Shown in pieces: positions 35,501 to 43,524 of a DNA stretch of 64,000 bases. Numbering within the stretch: position 1 is the first letter of the stretch; every line of letters begins with the position of its first letter. This DNA comes from SXXZ01 sp041177965. GTDB taxonomy: Bacteria; Verrucomicrobiota; Verrucomicrobiia; Limisphaerales; UBA9464. The translations under genes and the position numbers were made by a program. The notes below the pieces were generated by a model that was not told where the DNA came from, ran no database searches, and saw nothing but the letters and a program-made list of their open reading frames with translations. The stretch is taken from contig JBEGWF010000108.1 of NCBI GenBank assembly GCA_041177965.1, forward strand, positions 19,591-83,590, given 5' to 3'.

Positions 35501-35537
35501 CCGGTTCTACTACCTCGAGCTGAGCAAGAAGTTCTGA
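32520..35537 (+). CDS. TonB-dependent outer-membrane receptor
   Basis: Outer-membrane active transporter of 1005 residues. Residues 1-35 form a signal peptide ending ALWAQ. The plug domain follows (TVITGSLLTG, then AFVGLRGLPGNATLLLVDGR and AIYGTDAVAGVVNIKLKK). The rest is a 22-strand-type beta barrel with alternating aromatic segments, ending in YYLELSKKF with the C-terminal Phe needed for outer-membrane assembly. Codons are strongly biased to C-ending forms throughout, hinting at high expression. There is no neighbouring transporter, SusD or ExbBD, so the substrate cannot be inferred. A strong intrinsic terminator follows. Confidence 0.95.
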   Translation: MSNHNYRHFRGQVLRNAITVGLGSQLIVVPALWAQDAEPAAKTLQSTVITGSLLTGAEAEGSLSVTPIDMASPVNGGFANLSDVFRLKLPQMAGTGNLNEGYGNGGSGQAFVGLRGLPGNATLLLVDGRRTSTSDLNMIPQAAIESIEVLNDGAGAIYGTDAVAGVVNIKLKKNFQGTEFRAFYGNTMDKDISQRRFQVNFGTSNEKTRAFFSAEYNSANDLLSIDRERSFPAGSNVSGTSNPGLFFNKRSFGTHAVTTASGDVLNVANGISLRWTPAFSNTRGLTNASQVPTFTGPVPASVTVSGIQFPIVVAGNKFDPSAYVDTSKATASSQVTAARTAAEAALRGVLPADAQLRYGGNESLVPGTGAGFPYGYYTTAYRPHDRYGFDTSVAHQLFGEHLEAFADAYYMSNKSSYTLAPGPLGGYTMSSGNYWWQQVFPGSAANDSFNITYRPVENGPRIYNDLYQTIHTVAGLRGRIGESTWNWETAFLYDRTQNDTVITGGVLTDKYQAALNSGNLTAAFNPFGYTPINGTSAVNSPGILNTFKGSATQENAYITQQFDGLVRGEVFDLPGGAIQASLGAQTRRDSLDIAPDFALQNGSVAPFNTAVKWAAGRQTDAVYGEVQVPIFGNDLKFTGMDSFTVGTAVRYEEFSDVGDTGAKPRVNFRWQPIEKQVVVRGSYGQGFIAPSLAAIYRPAGGQDFPEVYNPITQIRTQPQNGVLAVNNPNLKPEEADNYLIGAKFSPNFLKGFTVGLDYYKISQTGIPFASEQYIVNQWALNGGAGNAKNPYGASATPSAANPLGAQVAVDPTTGDIDQIRNVGPINTGTRSTDGLDLSMTQEIETSFGKLFLAGNATKVLSMSMENFPGSAPIDYLGGFWASGAAMSDIGFPEYRATASIAWEYERYYAAIAWNYTSGYREDQSGQNYETIDGNPPDVRSGRDYNTIDLRTRYTIPKVEANLSFGINNVFDERPPVFFSSFESNVDRSFADLRGRFYYLELSKKF

Positions 35538-35582
35538 ACCGCCAGTCACCCCTGTTCCCGCGAGGGTTCAAGGGTCAATCAG

Positions 35583-35613
35583 GGCCGGCCTCCCGATGGA
35601 GGCCGGCCTTTTT
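35583..35613 (+). terminator. Intrinsic terminator of the TonB receptor gene
   Basis: GGCCGGCCTC (35583-35592) pairs perfectly with GAGGCCGGCC (35599-35608) around a 6-base loop, followed by TTTTT (35609-35613). It lies about 46 bases past the receptor stop. The clearest classical terminator in the window. Confidence 0.92.
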
Positions 35614-35760
35614 GCGTATGCCCGATCCATGCGTCGATGGACGGGCCCAATTCCGATGGAAGGGGACAGCCTCCTTGGGCTTGCCTCCGGAGGGCGGATC
35701 GCCCGCGATGTCGTCGTTCCCGTGCTTGAACCGGCGTCGTCGGCCCGGGAGATTGCCGGC

Positions 35761-36441
35761 ATGCAATGGAGCGCCCGCGACCTGGCCCGACACATCGACC
35801 ACACCCTGCTCAAGCCCGAGGCCCGCGCGACCGACATCGCCCGCCTCTGCGCCGAGGCCCTGGAGCACCAGTTCTGGAGCGTCTGCGTCCATGGGAGCCG
35901 GGTGGCCCAGGCGGCCGCCCTGCTCGAGGGTTCGGAGGTGAAGGTGGCGGCCGTGGTCGGGTTCCCGCTCGGGGCCATGGATGGGGACGCCAAGCGCTAC
36001 GAGACCGAGGTGGCCATCGACCTCGGGGCCCAGGAGATCGACATGGTGCTGAATGTCGGCCGCCTCAAGGACGGCGACGACCGCGCGGTGTTTCGGGAGA
36101 TCCGTGACGTGGTGGAGGCCGCTCAGGGCGTCTGGGTCAAGGTGATCCTCGAGACCTGCCTGTTGTCGCAGGAGGAGAAGCTCCGCGCCTGCTCGCTCTG
36201 CGTCGAGGCCGGGGCGCGATTCGTGAAGACCTCCACCGGGTTCGGTTCCGGCGGGGCCACCGTCGACGACATCCGCCTGATGCGGCAGGCCGTGGGCCCC
36301 TCGTTGGGCGTGAAGGCCAGTGGAGGCATCCGGGACACGGCCACCGCCCTGGCGATGCTGGAGGCCGGGGCCGACCGCCTCGGCACCAGTGCCGGGGTGG
36401 CCATCGTGAAGGGGCACGCCGCCGGTGCCGGAGCGTACTGA
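35761..36441 (+). CDS. deoC: Deoxyribose-phosphate aldolase
   Basis: Class I aldolase splitting 2-deoxyribose-5-phosphate to glyceraldehyde-3-phosphate and acetaldehyde, in deoxynucleoside breakdown. The 226-residue product shows IDHTLLKPEA (12-21), GFPLGAMDG (67-75), EIDMVLNVG (92-100), the Schiff-base lysine K156 in FVKTSTGFGSGGAT, and the second lysine K185 in VKASGGIRD. The ATG at 35761 is chosen because the domain begins directly after; the frame is open upstream to 35596, inside the terminator. No other nucleoside-catabolism gene is near. Confidence 0.95.
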   Translation: MQWSARDLARHIDHTLLKPEARATDIARLCAEALEHQFWSVCVHGSRVAQAAALLEGSEVKVAAVVGFPLGAMDGDAKRYETEVAIDLGAQEIDMVLNVGRLKDGDDRAVFREIRDVVEAAQGVWVKVILETCLLSQEEKLRACSLCVEAGARFVKTSTGFGSGGATVDDIRLMRQAVGPSLGVKASGGIRDTATALAMLEAGADRLGTSAGVAIVKGHAAGAGAY

Positions 36442-36474
36442 TCCTCCGGCCGAGTGCCTCGTGCCGACGGGGCG

Positions 36475-37911
36475 TCAGACCTTCCGGGTCAGCCGTACTC
36501 CCACCTGCAGCAGCGCCTCGGCGTCCGCATCGGTCCTGGCCTCGGCATAGATCCGCAGGATCGGCTCGGTTCCGGAGCCCCGCAGCATGAGCCAGGAACC
36601 GTCTTGCGCGACGAACTTCACTCCGTCGTACGATTTCACCTCGGCCAACTTTGATTTCAGGAGCCGGGCCGGAGGATGCTCGGCGCAGAAGCGCATCAGG
36701 TCCGCCCGTTTCTCCAGCGGGAAGGCGGTGTCGACGCGGGCGTAGCGGTGGGGACCGAAGTCCTTCTCCAGGTCGCGCAGCAGCGTCTTGAGGGGCTTGC
36801 GCTCCATGGCCAGCATCTCCAGGAGCACCAGACCGGCGGCGATGCCGTCCCGTTCGGGGATGTGGCCCGGGAATCCGATGCCGCCGCTCTCCTCGAAGCC
36901 CAGCAGCACGCCGCCCTTGAGGATCTCGCTGGCGATGTACTTGAAGCCCACGCCGGTCTCGACCAGTTCGAGGCCCAGTTTCGCGCACATGCGGTCCACC
37001 ATCGACGTGGTGGTCAGCGCCTTGACCACCCGTCCGGTCATGCCCCGGTTCTTCACGTAATGCCGCAGGAGCAGGCAGATGATCTGGTGGGTGGTCAGCG
37101 GTGAACCGTCTCCCATGAGTCCGCCCACCCGGTCGGCGTCGCCATCGGTCACCAGGCACAGGTCGTGGGGGTGCTTCTTGAGGAAGGGGATGGAGCGGAT
37201 GTAGTTCCGGGCGATGGGTTCCGGGTTGATGCCGGCGAAGCCCGGGTTGTGCTCGGCGTTGATCGTGGTCACCCGGCAGGTGGTCCCGGCCAGCAGTTCC
37301 TCGAAGCAACCCGCGCCCACGCCATGGAGGGCCTCGTGGGCGAACCTCAGGCCCGACGAGGCGATGAGCGGGAAATCCACCAGTCTCTTGAGCGCCGCAT
37401 AGTGGGCCCCTCGGATGTCCTTGACCACGACCGAGCGGGCTTTGACAGCCTCCGCCAAGGGGGTTGCCCGGACGGGATTCCGGTCGAGGAGCCCCTCTAC
37501 GGCCTTGCAGATGGCCGGTTCGGCCGAGCCTCCGTACCAGGCCTTGAGCTTGAAGCCGTTGAAGGCGGCCGGATTGTGGCTGGCCGTCAGCATCACGCCC
37601 CCGATGGCCTTCTGGCGTTTCACCTCGAAGGAAACGCTCGGGGTGGGCGTGGGTCGGTCGGTCAGCGTGACGGTGAAACCGTTGCCCGCCAGGACCTCGG
37701 CGACCCGGGCTCCGAACTGCTCCGAAAGGAAGCGGCGGTCGTATCCGACCACGGCCCGGTCGTTCCGGCAGCCCTCGACCGGATGGGATCTCCAGTGGTC
37801 GGCCGTCGCCTGGGCGACCCGGTCGAGGTTGGCGAAGGTGAAGTCCTCGGCGATGACGGCCCGCCAGCCGTCGGTCCCAAATTGGATGGCTCCCATAGCG
37901 TCGGTGCGCAT
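36475..37911 (-). CDS. Phosphoglucomutase/phosphomannomutase family protein
   Basis: Alpha-D-phosphohexomutase of 478 residues with all four domains: FGTDGWRAVI (11-20), the phosphoserine loop MLTASHNPAAFNG (107-119, Ser111), the Mg loop TDGDADRVGG, sugar-binding EESGGIGFPGH, and phosphate-binding RGSGTEPILRIYAEA near the end. Whether it prefers glucose-, mannose- or glucosamine-phosphate cannot be told from these motifs. ATG 37911 is the longest start; ATG 37896 (MGAIQFGTDGW) is equally plausible. Convergent with deoC. Confidence 0.93.
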   Translation of the reverse strand: MRTDAMGAIQFGTDGWRAVIAEDFTFANLDRVAQATADHWRSHPVEGCRNDRAVVGYDRRFLSEQFGARVAEVLAGNGFTVTLTDRPTPTPSVSFEVKRQKAIGGVMLTASHNPAAFNGFKLKAWYGGSAEPAICKAVEGLLDRNPVRATPLAEAVKARSVVVKDIRGAHYAALKRLVDFPLIASSGLRFAHEALHGVGAGCFEELLAGTTCRVTTINAEHNPGFAGINPEPIARNYIRSIPFLKKHPHDLCLVTDGDADRVGGLMGDGSPLTTHQIICLLLRHYVKNRGMTGRVVKALTTTSMVDRMCAKLGLELVETGVGFKYIASEILKGGVLLGFEESGGIGFPGHIPERDGIAAGLVLLEMLAMERKPLKTLLRDLEKDFGPHRYARVDTAFPLEKRADLMRFCAEHPPARLLKSKLAEVKSYDGVKFVAQDGSWLMLRGSGTEPILRIYAEARTDADAEALLQVGVRLTRKV

Positions 37912-37959
37912 GGGAACCGATCCGGGGAACCGAATCCAGCGCCAAGCGCCCGGTTCGCC

Positions 37960-38886
37960 TCAAGCCTCCGCCGGAGCCGCCGTGGCACCGTTGTGCACGG
38001 CCTCCGAATCCCCCCTCAACGGGCGGGTCTTCCGCGCGATGTTGCGCGTGTGGGCATACACGGTGTTGACCGACAGGCCGAGTTGGTCCGCGATCTCCTG
38101 GCAGGAGACCCCGGCCCCCCGAAGCGCGGCGATGTGGCGTTCGCGGTCGGACAGCGGATAGATGTTCTTGAGGGGCGACGGGGCGCTCTCGACGAGCACA
38201 TCCCGCGAGAGACCGATCCGGCCGTCGAGCAGCGCCTCGATGGCCCGCGACATCCGGCGCGATTCCGCGTAGGGGATCGTGGCGCCGCTGCCCAGGGTGC
38301 TCTGGATCTCCACCCAGTTGGAGATGGTCTCGAGCGGGATGAACAGTGTCTTCTGCGGCCACTGCACCGCCGTCAGCATCCGGAACACCGGAACGCCCAG
38401 CGCCCCGTTGCCGAAGATGCGGAGGATCACCCCATCGCCATGACCCTCGAGGATCAGGTCGACGGCCTGTTCCGCGGAATCGGCCTCGTGGACCTTCAGT
38501 CCTTGGGCCTCGCACAGGTCGGCGAGGAAGCGGCGGGTCCCGGGATCCTGATCGGCGACGATGGTCTCAAGCACACGATCGGGCCCGCTGGGATCGTCGC
38601 CCACGGGTTTGATCTGCTCCAACCGGGCCCGCATGGCGGCCTGTTTCTGCGGGTCGGTGGTCCCCGGGGTCTCCAAGCGGTAGAGGCAGCCCTTTTGGGA
38701 AAGGATGTACTGGCCGATGCGGCCGACCAACGGGGCGCTCAAGAGGGGCTTGCCTCGTTCACCTCGGGAGGTGTCCTTGGCGTAGCCTTTGAGCCTAAGC
38801 CCTCTCTTGGATTCGACCAGCGTCCAATCGTGGAGGCGAACGGTGGCCTCGGAGGAGGCGTCCGGATGGCGTGCGGAGCGGTACAT
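37960..38886 (-). CDS. LuxR-type regulator with pseudo-receiver domain
   Basis: A 308-residue protein of three parts. Residues 15-75 are a small unnamed domain (VRLHDWTLVESKRGLRLKGY, then VGRIGQYILSQKGCLYRLE). Residues 105-225 look like a response-regulator receiver (ETIVADQDPGTRRFLADLCE), but the phosphoacceptor position reads R156 in DGVILRIFGNG, where DLVLLDLxMPG is expected. Residues 240-295 form a LuxR/GerE helix-turn-helix (YPLSDRERHIAALRGAGVSC, then IADQLGLSVNTVYAHTRNI). It probably binds DNA without phosphorylation control. It lies 45 bases downstream of the small unknown gene at 38932 and probably shares its transcript. Confidence 0.82.
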   Translation of the reverse strand: MYRSARHPDASSEATVRLHDWTLVESKRGLRLKGYAKDTSRGERGKPLLSAPLVGRIGQYILSQKGCLYRLETPGTTDPQKQAAMRARLEQIKPVGDDPSGPDRVLETIVADQDPGTRRFLADLCEAQGLKVHEADSAEQAVDLILEGHGDGVILRIFGNGALGVPVFRMLTAVQWPQKTLFIPLETISNWVEIQSTLGSGATIPYAESRRMSRAIEALLDGRIGLSRDVLVESAPSPLKNIYPLSDRERHIAALRGAGVSCQEIADQLGLSVNTVYAHTRNIARKTRPLRGDSEAVHNGATAAPAEA

Positions 38887-38931
38887 AAATCGGTGGGGTG
38901 GAGTGATGGATGATCTTGTGTTCGGGATGCG

Positions 38932-39270
38932 TCAGGCGCGGAGACGCAGCGGTCGGGCCTCCAGCAGGCGCTGGATCCAGCCCTTCGGACCGCGGTGCAG
39001 GGGGCGTCGGCGATACACCTCGCAGATCGACTGCAGCGCCGTGGTCCGTTCCTGGGGCGTGATCCCCGTCAGGGCGGCGGCGAGGTTGATCTCGGTCTCG
39101 ACCAGCGGGATCCATCGGGTTTCGAGGAGGAGTTGCAGGATCCACCGGCGGTGGATGGGGTACATCCGCAGGAGGCACCGACGCTCGGCGGGGTGCTCCT
39201 CGAGGAACCAACGCAGATAATTGGAGTGGCCCTTGAGCTGTTTGCCGAGGTTGATCGAGAGGCTGTGCAT
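38932..39270 (-). CDS. Small unrecognised basic protein upstream of the LuxR-type regulator
   Basis: Not recognised. A 112-residue protein beginning MHSLSINLGKQLKGHSNYLR, with amphipathic stretches WFLEEHPAERRCLLRMYPIH and RRWILQLLLETRWIPLVETE, and a basic C-terminus. It appears soluble and helical. The ATG at 39270 is preferred because sequence upstream (the frame is open to 39555) runs through an AT-rich, promoter-like stretch around 39340-39380. Its neighbour downstream is the LuxR-type regulator with the pseudo-receiver, so a regulator/partner pair is possible. Confidence 0.6.
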   Translation of the reverse strand: MHSLSINLGKQLKGHSNYLRWFLEEHPAERRCLLRMYPIHRRWILQLLLETRWIPLVETEINLAAALTGITPQERTTALQSICEVYRRRPLHRGPKGWIQRLLEARPLRLRA

Positions 39271-39500
39271 GGCGCGGGAGATCTCCACCGGCGGAGGGGG
39301 GTGAACCGCATCGGCCCACCCCGCGTCTTGGATCCGTCTTGGAGATACGACTAGCAAAATACCCACATTTATTCTGTAACGGAAGGTCCACAAAAGCAGT
39401 CTCGGCCGGGCGACCCGTCCATGGAGATCAAGCTTTCCATCGGTGAAACCGAGTCCGTGGATTGACAACACGCTCCCGAGATGTTGTTTGACTCTTCTGG

Positions 39501-42500
39501 ATGTATTCAATTGAGGACACCGTCGGCCGAGACGCCTCGGCGTCGGGCTCGACACGGCCGACGTCGCTGCAGGCTGCGGATCGGAAGTCCGACGTCCAGC
39601 ACGGTCCGGAGGCCCGCCGATCCCGAACGCCCTCGGATCGGTCTCCTGCGCCCTGTCCGGCTTTGTCGCGTTGCGTTCCGTTGTTCGGGTTCGTCGTCGG
39701 TTTCTTGATCGCGTGCGTTCGACCGGTGGAGACGGCCCGCGCGGAGCCCATGCCGTGGATCGGCGCCCCGGAGCCCTTCGTCAATGCGCAATGGGGTCCG
39801 CAGGAGGGGCTTCCACCGGGCGCCATCCTCGATCTGGAGGAGTCTCCCGATGGTCGGCTTTGGATCTGTGGCGCCCATGGTCTGCGTGTCTTCGACGGGA
39901 AACGGTTTCTGGTGCCGGAAGGGCTCGAGGCCCTCGGGGACGCCACCATCCAACGCTCCGCGGTGGATACCCGCGGACACCTCTGGTTCAGCGGGGCCGG
40001 GTCCGTCCACGTTTTCGAACCCCTTGCCGGGGGGCGATTCCGTAAGACGACCTTCCCCGGATCGGAGTTGGTCCGGGACGGGTCGGGATGGGTCTGGTGG
40101 CAGGAGGGGCGGGAACTCCGGGGACGCTGCGGTTCCCTAGGGGCGTCCATGTCCTCCGGTCCCGCCACCCCGGGTGCCCCCACCCTGCTGCCCAACCTCT
40201 GGGGGGCGAGGCAGGGCGGGTTGTACCGGGTGGATGAGCACGGCCACCTCTGGCGTGGAACCCTTCAAGGCTGGACCCGGATTCCGGGCCCCCTGAAGCC
40301 CGAGGCCCGGGTCCGTTGGTGCGAGGTCTTCGAAGATCCCCGGGGGCGGATCTGGATGTCGATCCTGACCCGTCTCGGGGAGGCGCTGCTGGTGTGTCGC
40401 GACCAGGGCGTCTGGCGATCACCGTTCGGTCCGAATGCGGCACGAATCCGTCTAGCCCACTGCTTCCTGGCCACCTCTCGGGGAGAGATCCTGGTCGGGG
40501 CCGATCGCGGGTTCCTGTACCTGTTCTCCGATCCCCATTCGGCACCCCGCACCCACCGGATCGATTCCGTCACCGACGCGATCCATGCCATCCACGAGGA
40601 TGGTGGGGGCAACTGGTGGGTGGCTTCGGAAGGGGGGGAGTTGCGGTTGATCGGTCGCGATCCCCATGCCCTGCTGGTTGGCCAGGCGAGGGTACCGCGC
40701 GATGGCCGGGTTTCGACGGTGGAGGCCGGAGTCACCCACCTCCGAAGGCGGAAGTCGTTCCGGGTGCATGCGGTCGCGGTCGATCCCGGAGGACGCTTGT
40801 GGGCCGCCGCGGGATCGCTGGGATTGAGGGTCCGTGAAGGGGGGCGTCTGGTGTCCCCGGCCGGGCTGCCGCCGGCGCTCCTTGGCGGGGTGCCGGTCAC
40901 CTCGATCGCATCCACCCCTCGCGGTCTGTGGGTGGGAGGTGATCGATTGCTGATGCTGCTCGATTCCGAGGGCCTCCCGAGGCCTGGCCACGACCTCTCG
41001 GGGCGCCTCAATCCGGGATCGGTGGTCTCGCTGGCGATCGACTCCGCCGGTGTGCTCTGGGCCGGCACAGATTCGGGCGATCTCTGGAGCATCCCTGCCG
41101 ACCCGGCCCGGGCCGAGGTCCTGACCCTGGGTGAAGGTCCCGTGTCCGATCTCGCCCCCCAGGGGGATCGCCTGTGGATGATCGTCGGCAACCGCCTCAG
41201 GTGCCGGACGCGGGAAGGGTGGGTGCCCGTTCCCGCGGAACTGGAGCCCATCGGGAGTCCCCGATCCCTCTTCGAGGATGGTCGTGGGCGCCTGATGGTG
41301 GTCGGAGCCTCCGGGGTGGCCATCCGGGAACGGGAACGCGTGGTCATCCTCGGGCCGGAGCAGGGCGTGTTTCCGCGGGTCGGATCCACCGGGTTCCACG
41401 ATCCCCGATCGGGTCTCTGGCTCGCCTCGGGGACCGATCTGCAGGAGATACCGTCGGCTTGGCTCGACGCCGCCCTGTCCGGAAAACCTCCGGAGGCCGG
41501 CGCGGGCGCCTCCCCCGATCCCATCGGTCGGATCCTCCCCTTCTCGACCCTGTCCGAGGTCCGGTTGACCGCCCAGCGCAGCGGGACCCCGGTCGTCCTT
41601 CCCTCCGGAGAGGTGGCGCTGCCCTGCGACAAGGGGGTGTTGCTGGTCCGGCTCGATTCGAAGGTCGTCCGGCGGGATCGCGCGGAATTCCGCTTCGGTG
41701 ACATGCGCGTCGAGATGCTCGGCGACGCTCGGGGTCCGGTTCCGGTCGACCCGTCGTGCATCCCGCAGGGAGCCGCCGTGAGGGTCCCTCTCGAGGGGAA
41801 CCTCGCGGCCACCCTGCAGCCGCCGCTGGTCCGCTACTCGACCTCGGCCCGCGACGACGCCTGGATTCCATGGAATCCCGAGCAACCTCTGAGAATCGTC
41901 GCCCGGGGCCGGGATTCGTTTCCGCTGCGCGTCCAGACCCGGTTGTCCGAGGGAGGTTGGGGTGCCGAGGTCTCCTCCCGGATCGATGTCGAGCCCGCTC
42001 CGGGGCTGTCGGGGGTGTCCCGGGAGGTGATCCTCGCCGGGTTCCCCGTGCTGCTGGCCCTGGTGGGTTGGACGTTCTGGAGAGTGACCATCCAACAGCG
42101 TCGGATCCGCATCCGGGCCCTCGAGGGGGTCCAGAACGACCGGGTACGCATCGCCCGCGCACTGCACGACGACCTCGGCAATCGGTTGAGCGAGATCCAG
42201 TTGCTGACCGAGCAGGCGACCTTCTTCGTCGGTCCGGGCCAACCCACGATGCCCCTGGTCAACCGGATCCATTCCAGATCGGTGGAGGCGACCGTGGCCC
42301 TCGACAACATGGTCTGGTTGATGCGCGACGTGTCCGAGGCGGCCACCGACCTCGGCAGGCACATCGAGCGGCTGGCGCGCGATTATCTCCGGGTTTGCTC
42401 GGTGGAGCTCGACTTCAAGCTCCTCGCGGGGTCCGAGCTCGAGATCGGCGGTTGGGTCCGCCAGTTGATCGTCGCCGCGACCCAGGAGCTCACGCGCAAT

Positions 42501-42737
42501 GCGGTCCGACACGGCCATGCCACGCGGGTGTCCATCGAGTTGAGGGTCAGCGCCGATTGGGTGTCGTATCGGTTGGAGGATGACGGTGCCGGGTTCGTCG
42601 TCCGAGATGCGCTCGCCTCCGGCCGCGGCTTGTCCGGACTGGCGGATCGGATCGAGGACCTCGGTGGTGAAGTTTCCTTGGTTTCCAGTCCGGGCCGTTC
42701 TGTCATCGTGCTGAAGGTACCACGGATCGTCCGATGA
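39501..42737 (+). CDS. Propeller-type sensor histidine kinase (HisKA_3 class)
   Basis: A 1078-residue membrane sensor. A hydrophobic signal or helix lies at about 60-80. Residues about 90-780 carry repeated WxxGA/GLxxFD-type blades of the two-component regulator propeller (for example SPDGRLWICGAHGLRVFDGK and GVLWAGTDSGDLWSI), followed by a Y_Y_Y-like strand region. One membrane helix (about 843-860) precedes the HisKA_3 segment VRIARALHDDLGNRLSEI with phospho-acceptor H889, and an HATPase with QELTRNAVRHG and GRGLSGLADRI. The first 60 residues are atypical; a TTG at 39663 is a possible later start. Its stop overlaps the response regulator's start, so the two form a pair. Confidence 0.92.
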   Translation: MYSIEDTVGRDASASGSTRPTSLQAADRKSDVQHGPEARRSRTPSDRSPAPCPALSRCVPLFGFVVGFLIACVRPVETARAEPMPWIGAPEPFVNAQWGPQEGLPPGAILDLEESPDGRLWICGAHGLRVFDGKRFLVPEGLEALGDATIQRSAVDTRGHLWFSGAGSVHVFEPLAGGRFRKTTFPGSELVRDGSGWVWWQEGRELRGRCGSLGASMSSGPATPGAPTLLPNLWGARQGGLYRVDEHGHLWRGTLQGWTRIPGPLKPEARVRWCEVFEDPRGRIWMSILTRLGEALLVCRDQGVWRSPFGPNAARIRLAHCFLATSRGEILVGADRGFLYLFSDPHSAPRTHRIDSVTDAIHAIHEDGGGNWWVASEGGELRLIGRDPHALLVGQARVPRDGRVSTVEAGVTHLRRRKSFRVHAVAVDPGGRLWAAAGSLGLRVREGGRLVSPAGLPPALLGGVPVTSIASTPRGLWVGGDRLLMLLDSEGLPRPGHDLSGRLNPGSVVSLAIDSAGVLWAGTDSGDLWSIPADPARAEVLTLGEGPVSDLAPQGDRLWMIVGNRLRCRTREGWVPVPAELEPIGSPRSLFEDGRGRLMVVGASGVAIRERERVVILGPEQGVFPRVGSTGFHDPRSGLWLASGTDLQEIPSAWLDAALSGKPPEAGAGASPDPIGRILPFSTLSEVRLTAQRSGTPVVLPSGEVALPCDKGVLLVRLDSKVVRRDRAEFRFGDMRVEMLGDARGPVPVDPSCIPQGAAVRVPLEGNLAATLQPPLVRYSTSARDDAWIPWNPEQPLRIVARGRDSFPLRVQTRLSEGGWGAEVSSRIDVEPAPGLSGVSREVILAGFPVLLALVGWTFWRVTIQQRRIRIRALEGVQNDRVRIARALHDDLGNRLSEIQLLTEQATFFVGPGQPTMPLVNRIHSRSVEATVALDNMVWLMRDVSEAATDLGRHIERLARDYLRVCSVELDFKLLAGSELEIGGWVRQLIVAATQELTRNAVRHGHATRVSIELRVSADWVSYRLEDDGAGFVVRDALASGRGLSGLADRIEDLGGEVSLVSSPGRSVIVLKVPRIVR

Positions 42738-43453
42738 AACCCGCCACCACCGAAGCCCTCCCGCAGCCTCCGGTCCCCGAGATGACCTGGAACCGTCCGC
42801 GGGTGCGCGTGGCGATGGTCGAGGATTCCACAGGTTTCGCGGAGATGCTCGCCGCCTGCCTCGGTCACCAGACCGAGATCGAGCTGCTGGGCGGGGTGAG
42901 CACCGTTCGCGAGGCGGTCCAGCGGTTGCCGGTCTGGAAACCGAACGTGGTCCTGCTCGACCTCGGGCTTCCCGATGGTTCCGGGATCGAGGTGCTCCGG
43001 GCCCTCGCCCCCTCGATGGTGAACACGGCATTCGTGGTGCTGACGGTCTTCGAGGACGACGCGACCATCCGTGAAGCCCTCAGTGCCGGTGCCGTCGGCT
43101 ACATGCTCAAGCGGTCCGGTTGGCGGTCCATCGTGGATGGGGTGACGCTGGCGGCCGGTGGTGGATCGCCCCTGGACGCCCAGATCGCCCGGCGTCTCCT
43201 GGAGGTGTGGCGGTCCCATGGATCCCACGAAAGCCAGAGGGTCAACGATCTTCCCGAACTGACGGCCAAGGAGAACGAGTTGCTGCGGCAGATGGCCAAG
43301 ACCGGGGATTCGGTGAAGGAGATCGCCGAGGCCCTCGGCCTGACCTACGCGACCGTGCGCACCTACATCCGGCGCATCTACATCAAGTTGGGCGTCCACA
43401 ACCGATCCCAGGCCGAGCGGAAACTGCTCAGCCTCCATCAGGAACGGTCCTGA
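42734..43453 (+). CDS. NarL/FixJ-family response regulator
   Basis: Response regulator of 239 residues. The receiver (about 23-145) has acidic V-E-D at 29-31, phosphoacceptor D76 in NVVLLDLGLPDGSG, and the conserved Lys in GYMLKRSG. The C-terminal LuxR helix-turn-helix (about 170-235) has LTAKENELLRQMAKTGDSVK and YATVRTYIRRIYIKLGVHNR. The ATG overlaps the kinase stop as ATGA, so it is the cognate partner of the propeller kinase. The likely target is the exported dikinase-like gene 71 bases downstream, an inference from position. Confidence 0.94.
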   Translation: MKPATTEALPQPPVPEMTWNRPRVRVAMVEDSTGFAEMLAACLGHQTEIELLGGVSTVREAVQRLPVWKPNVVLLDLGLPDGSGIEVLRALAPSMVNTAFVVLTVFEDDATIREALSAGAVGYMLKRSGWRSIVDGVTLAAGGGSPLDAQIARRLLEVWRSHGSHESQRVNDLPELTAKENELLRQMAKTGDSVKEIAEALGLTYATVRTYIRRIYIKLGVHNRSQAERKLLSLHQERS

Positions 43454-43524
43454 GCTGCATCCGTTTGCCTACCGTTGTCGGATCAGGGGTGTTGCATCAC
43501 GAGTCCGATCACTTCGAAGACGCC

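Noticed and set aside
43120..43524. Extended start for the dikinase-like gene reaching into the response regulator
   Set aside because: The extension is out-of-frame sequence of the response regulator; the ATG at 43525 is followed by a signal-like segment.
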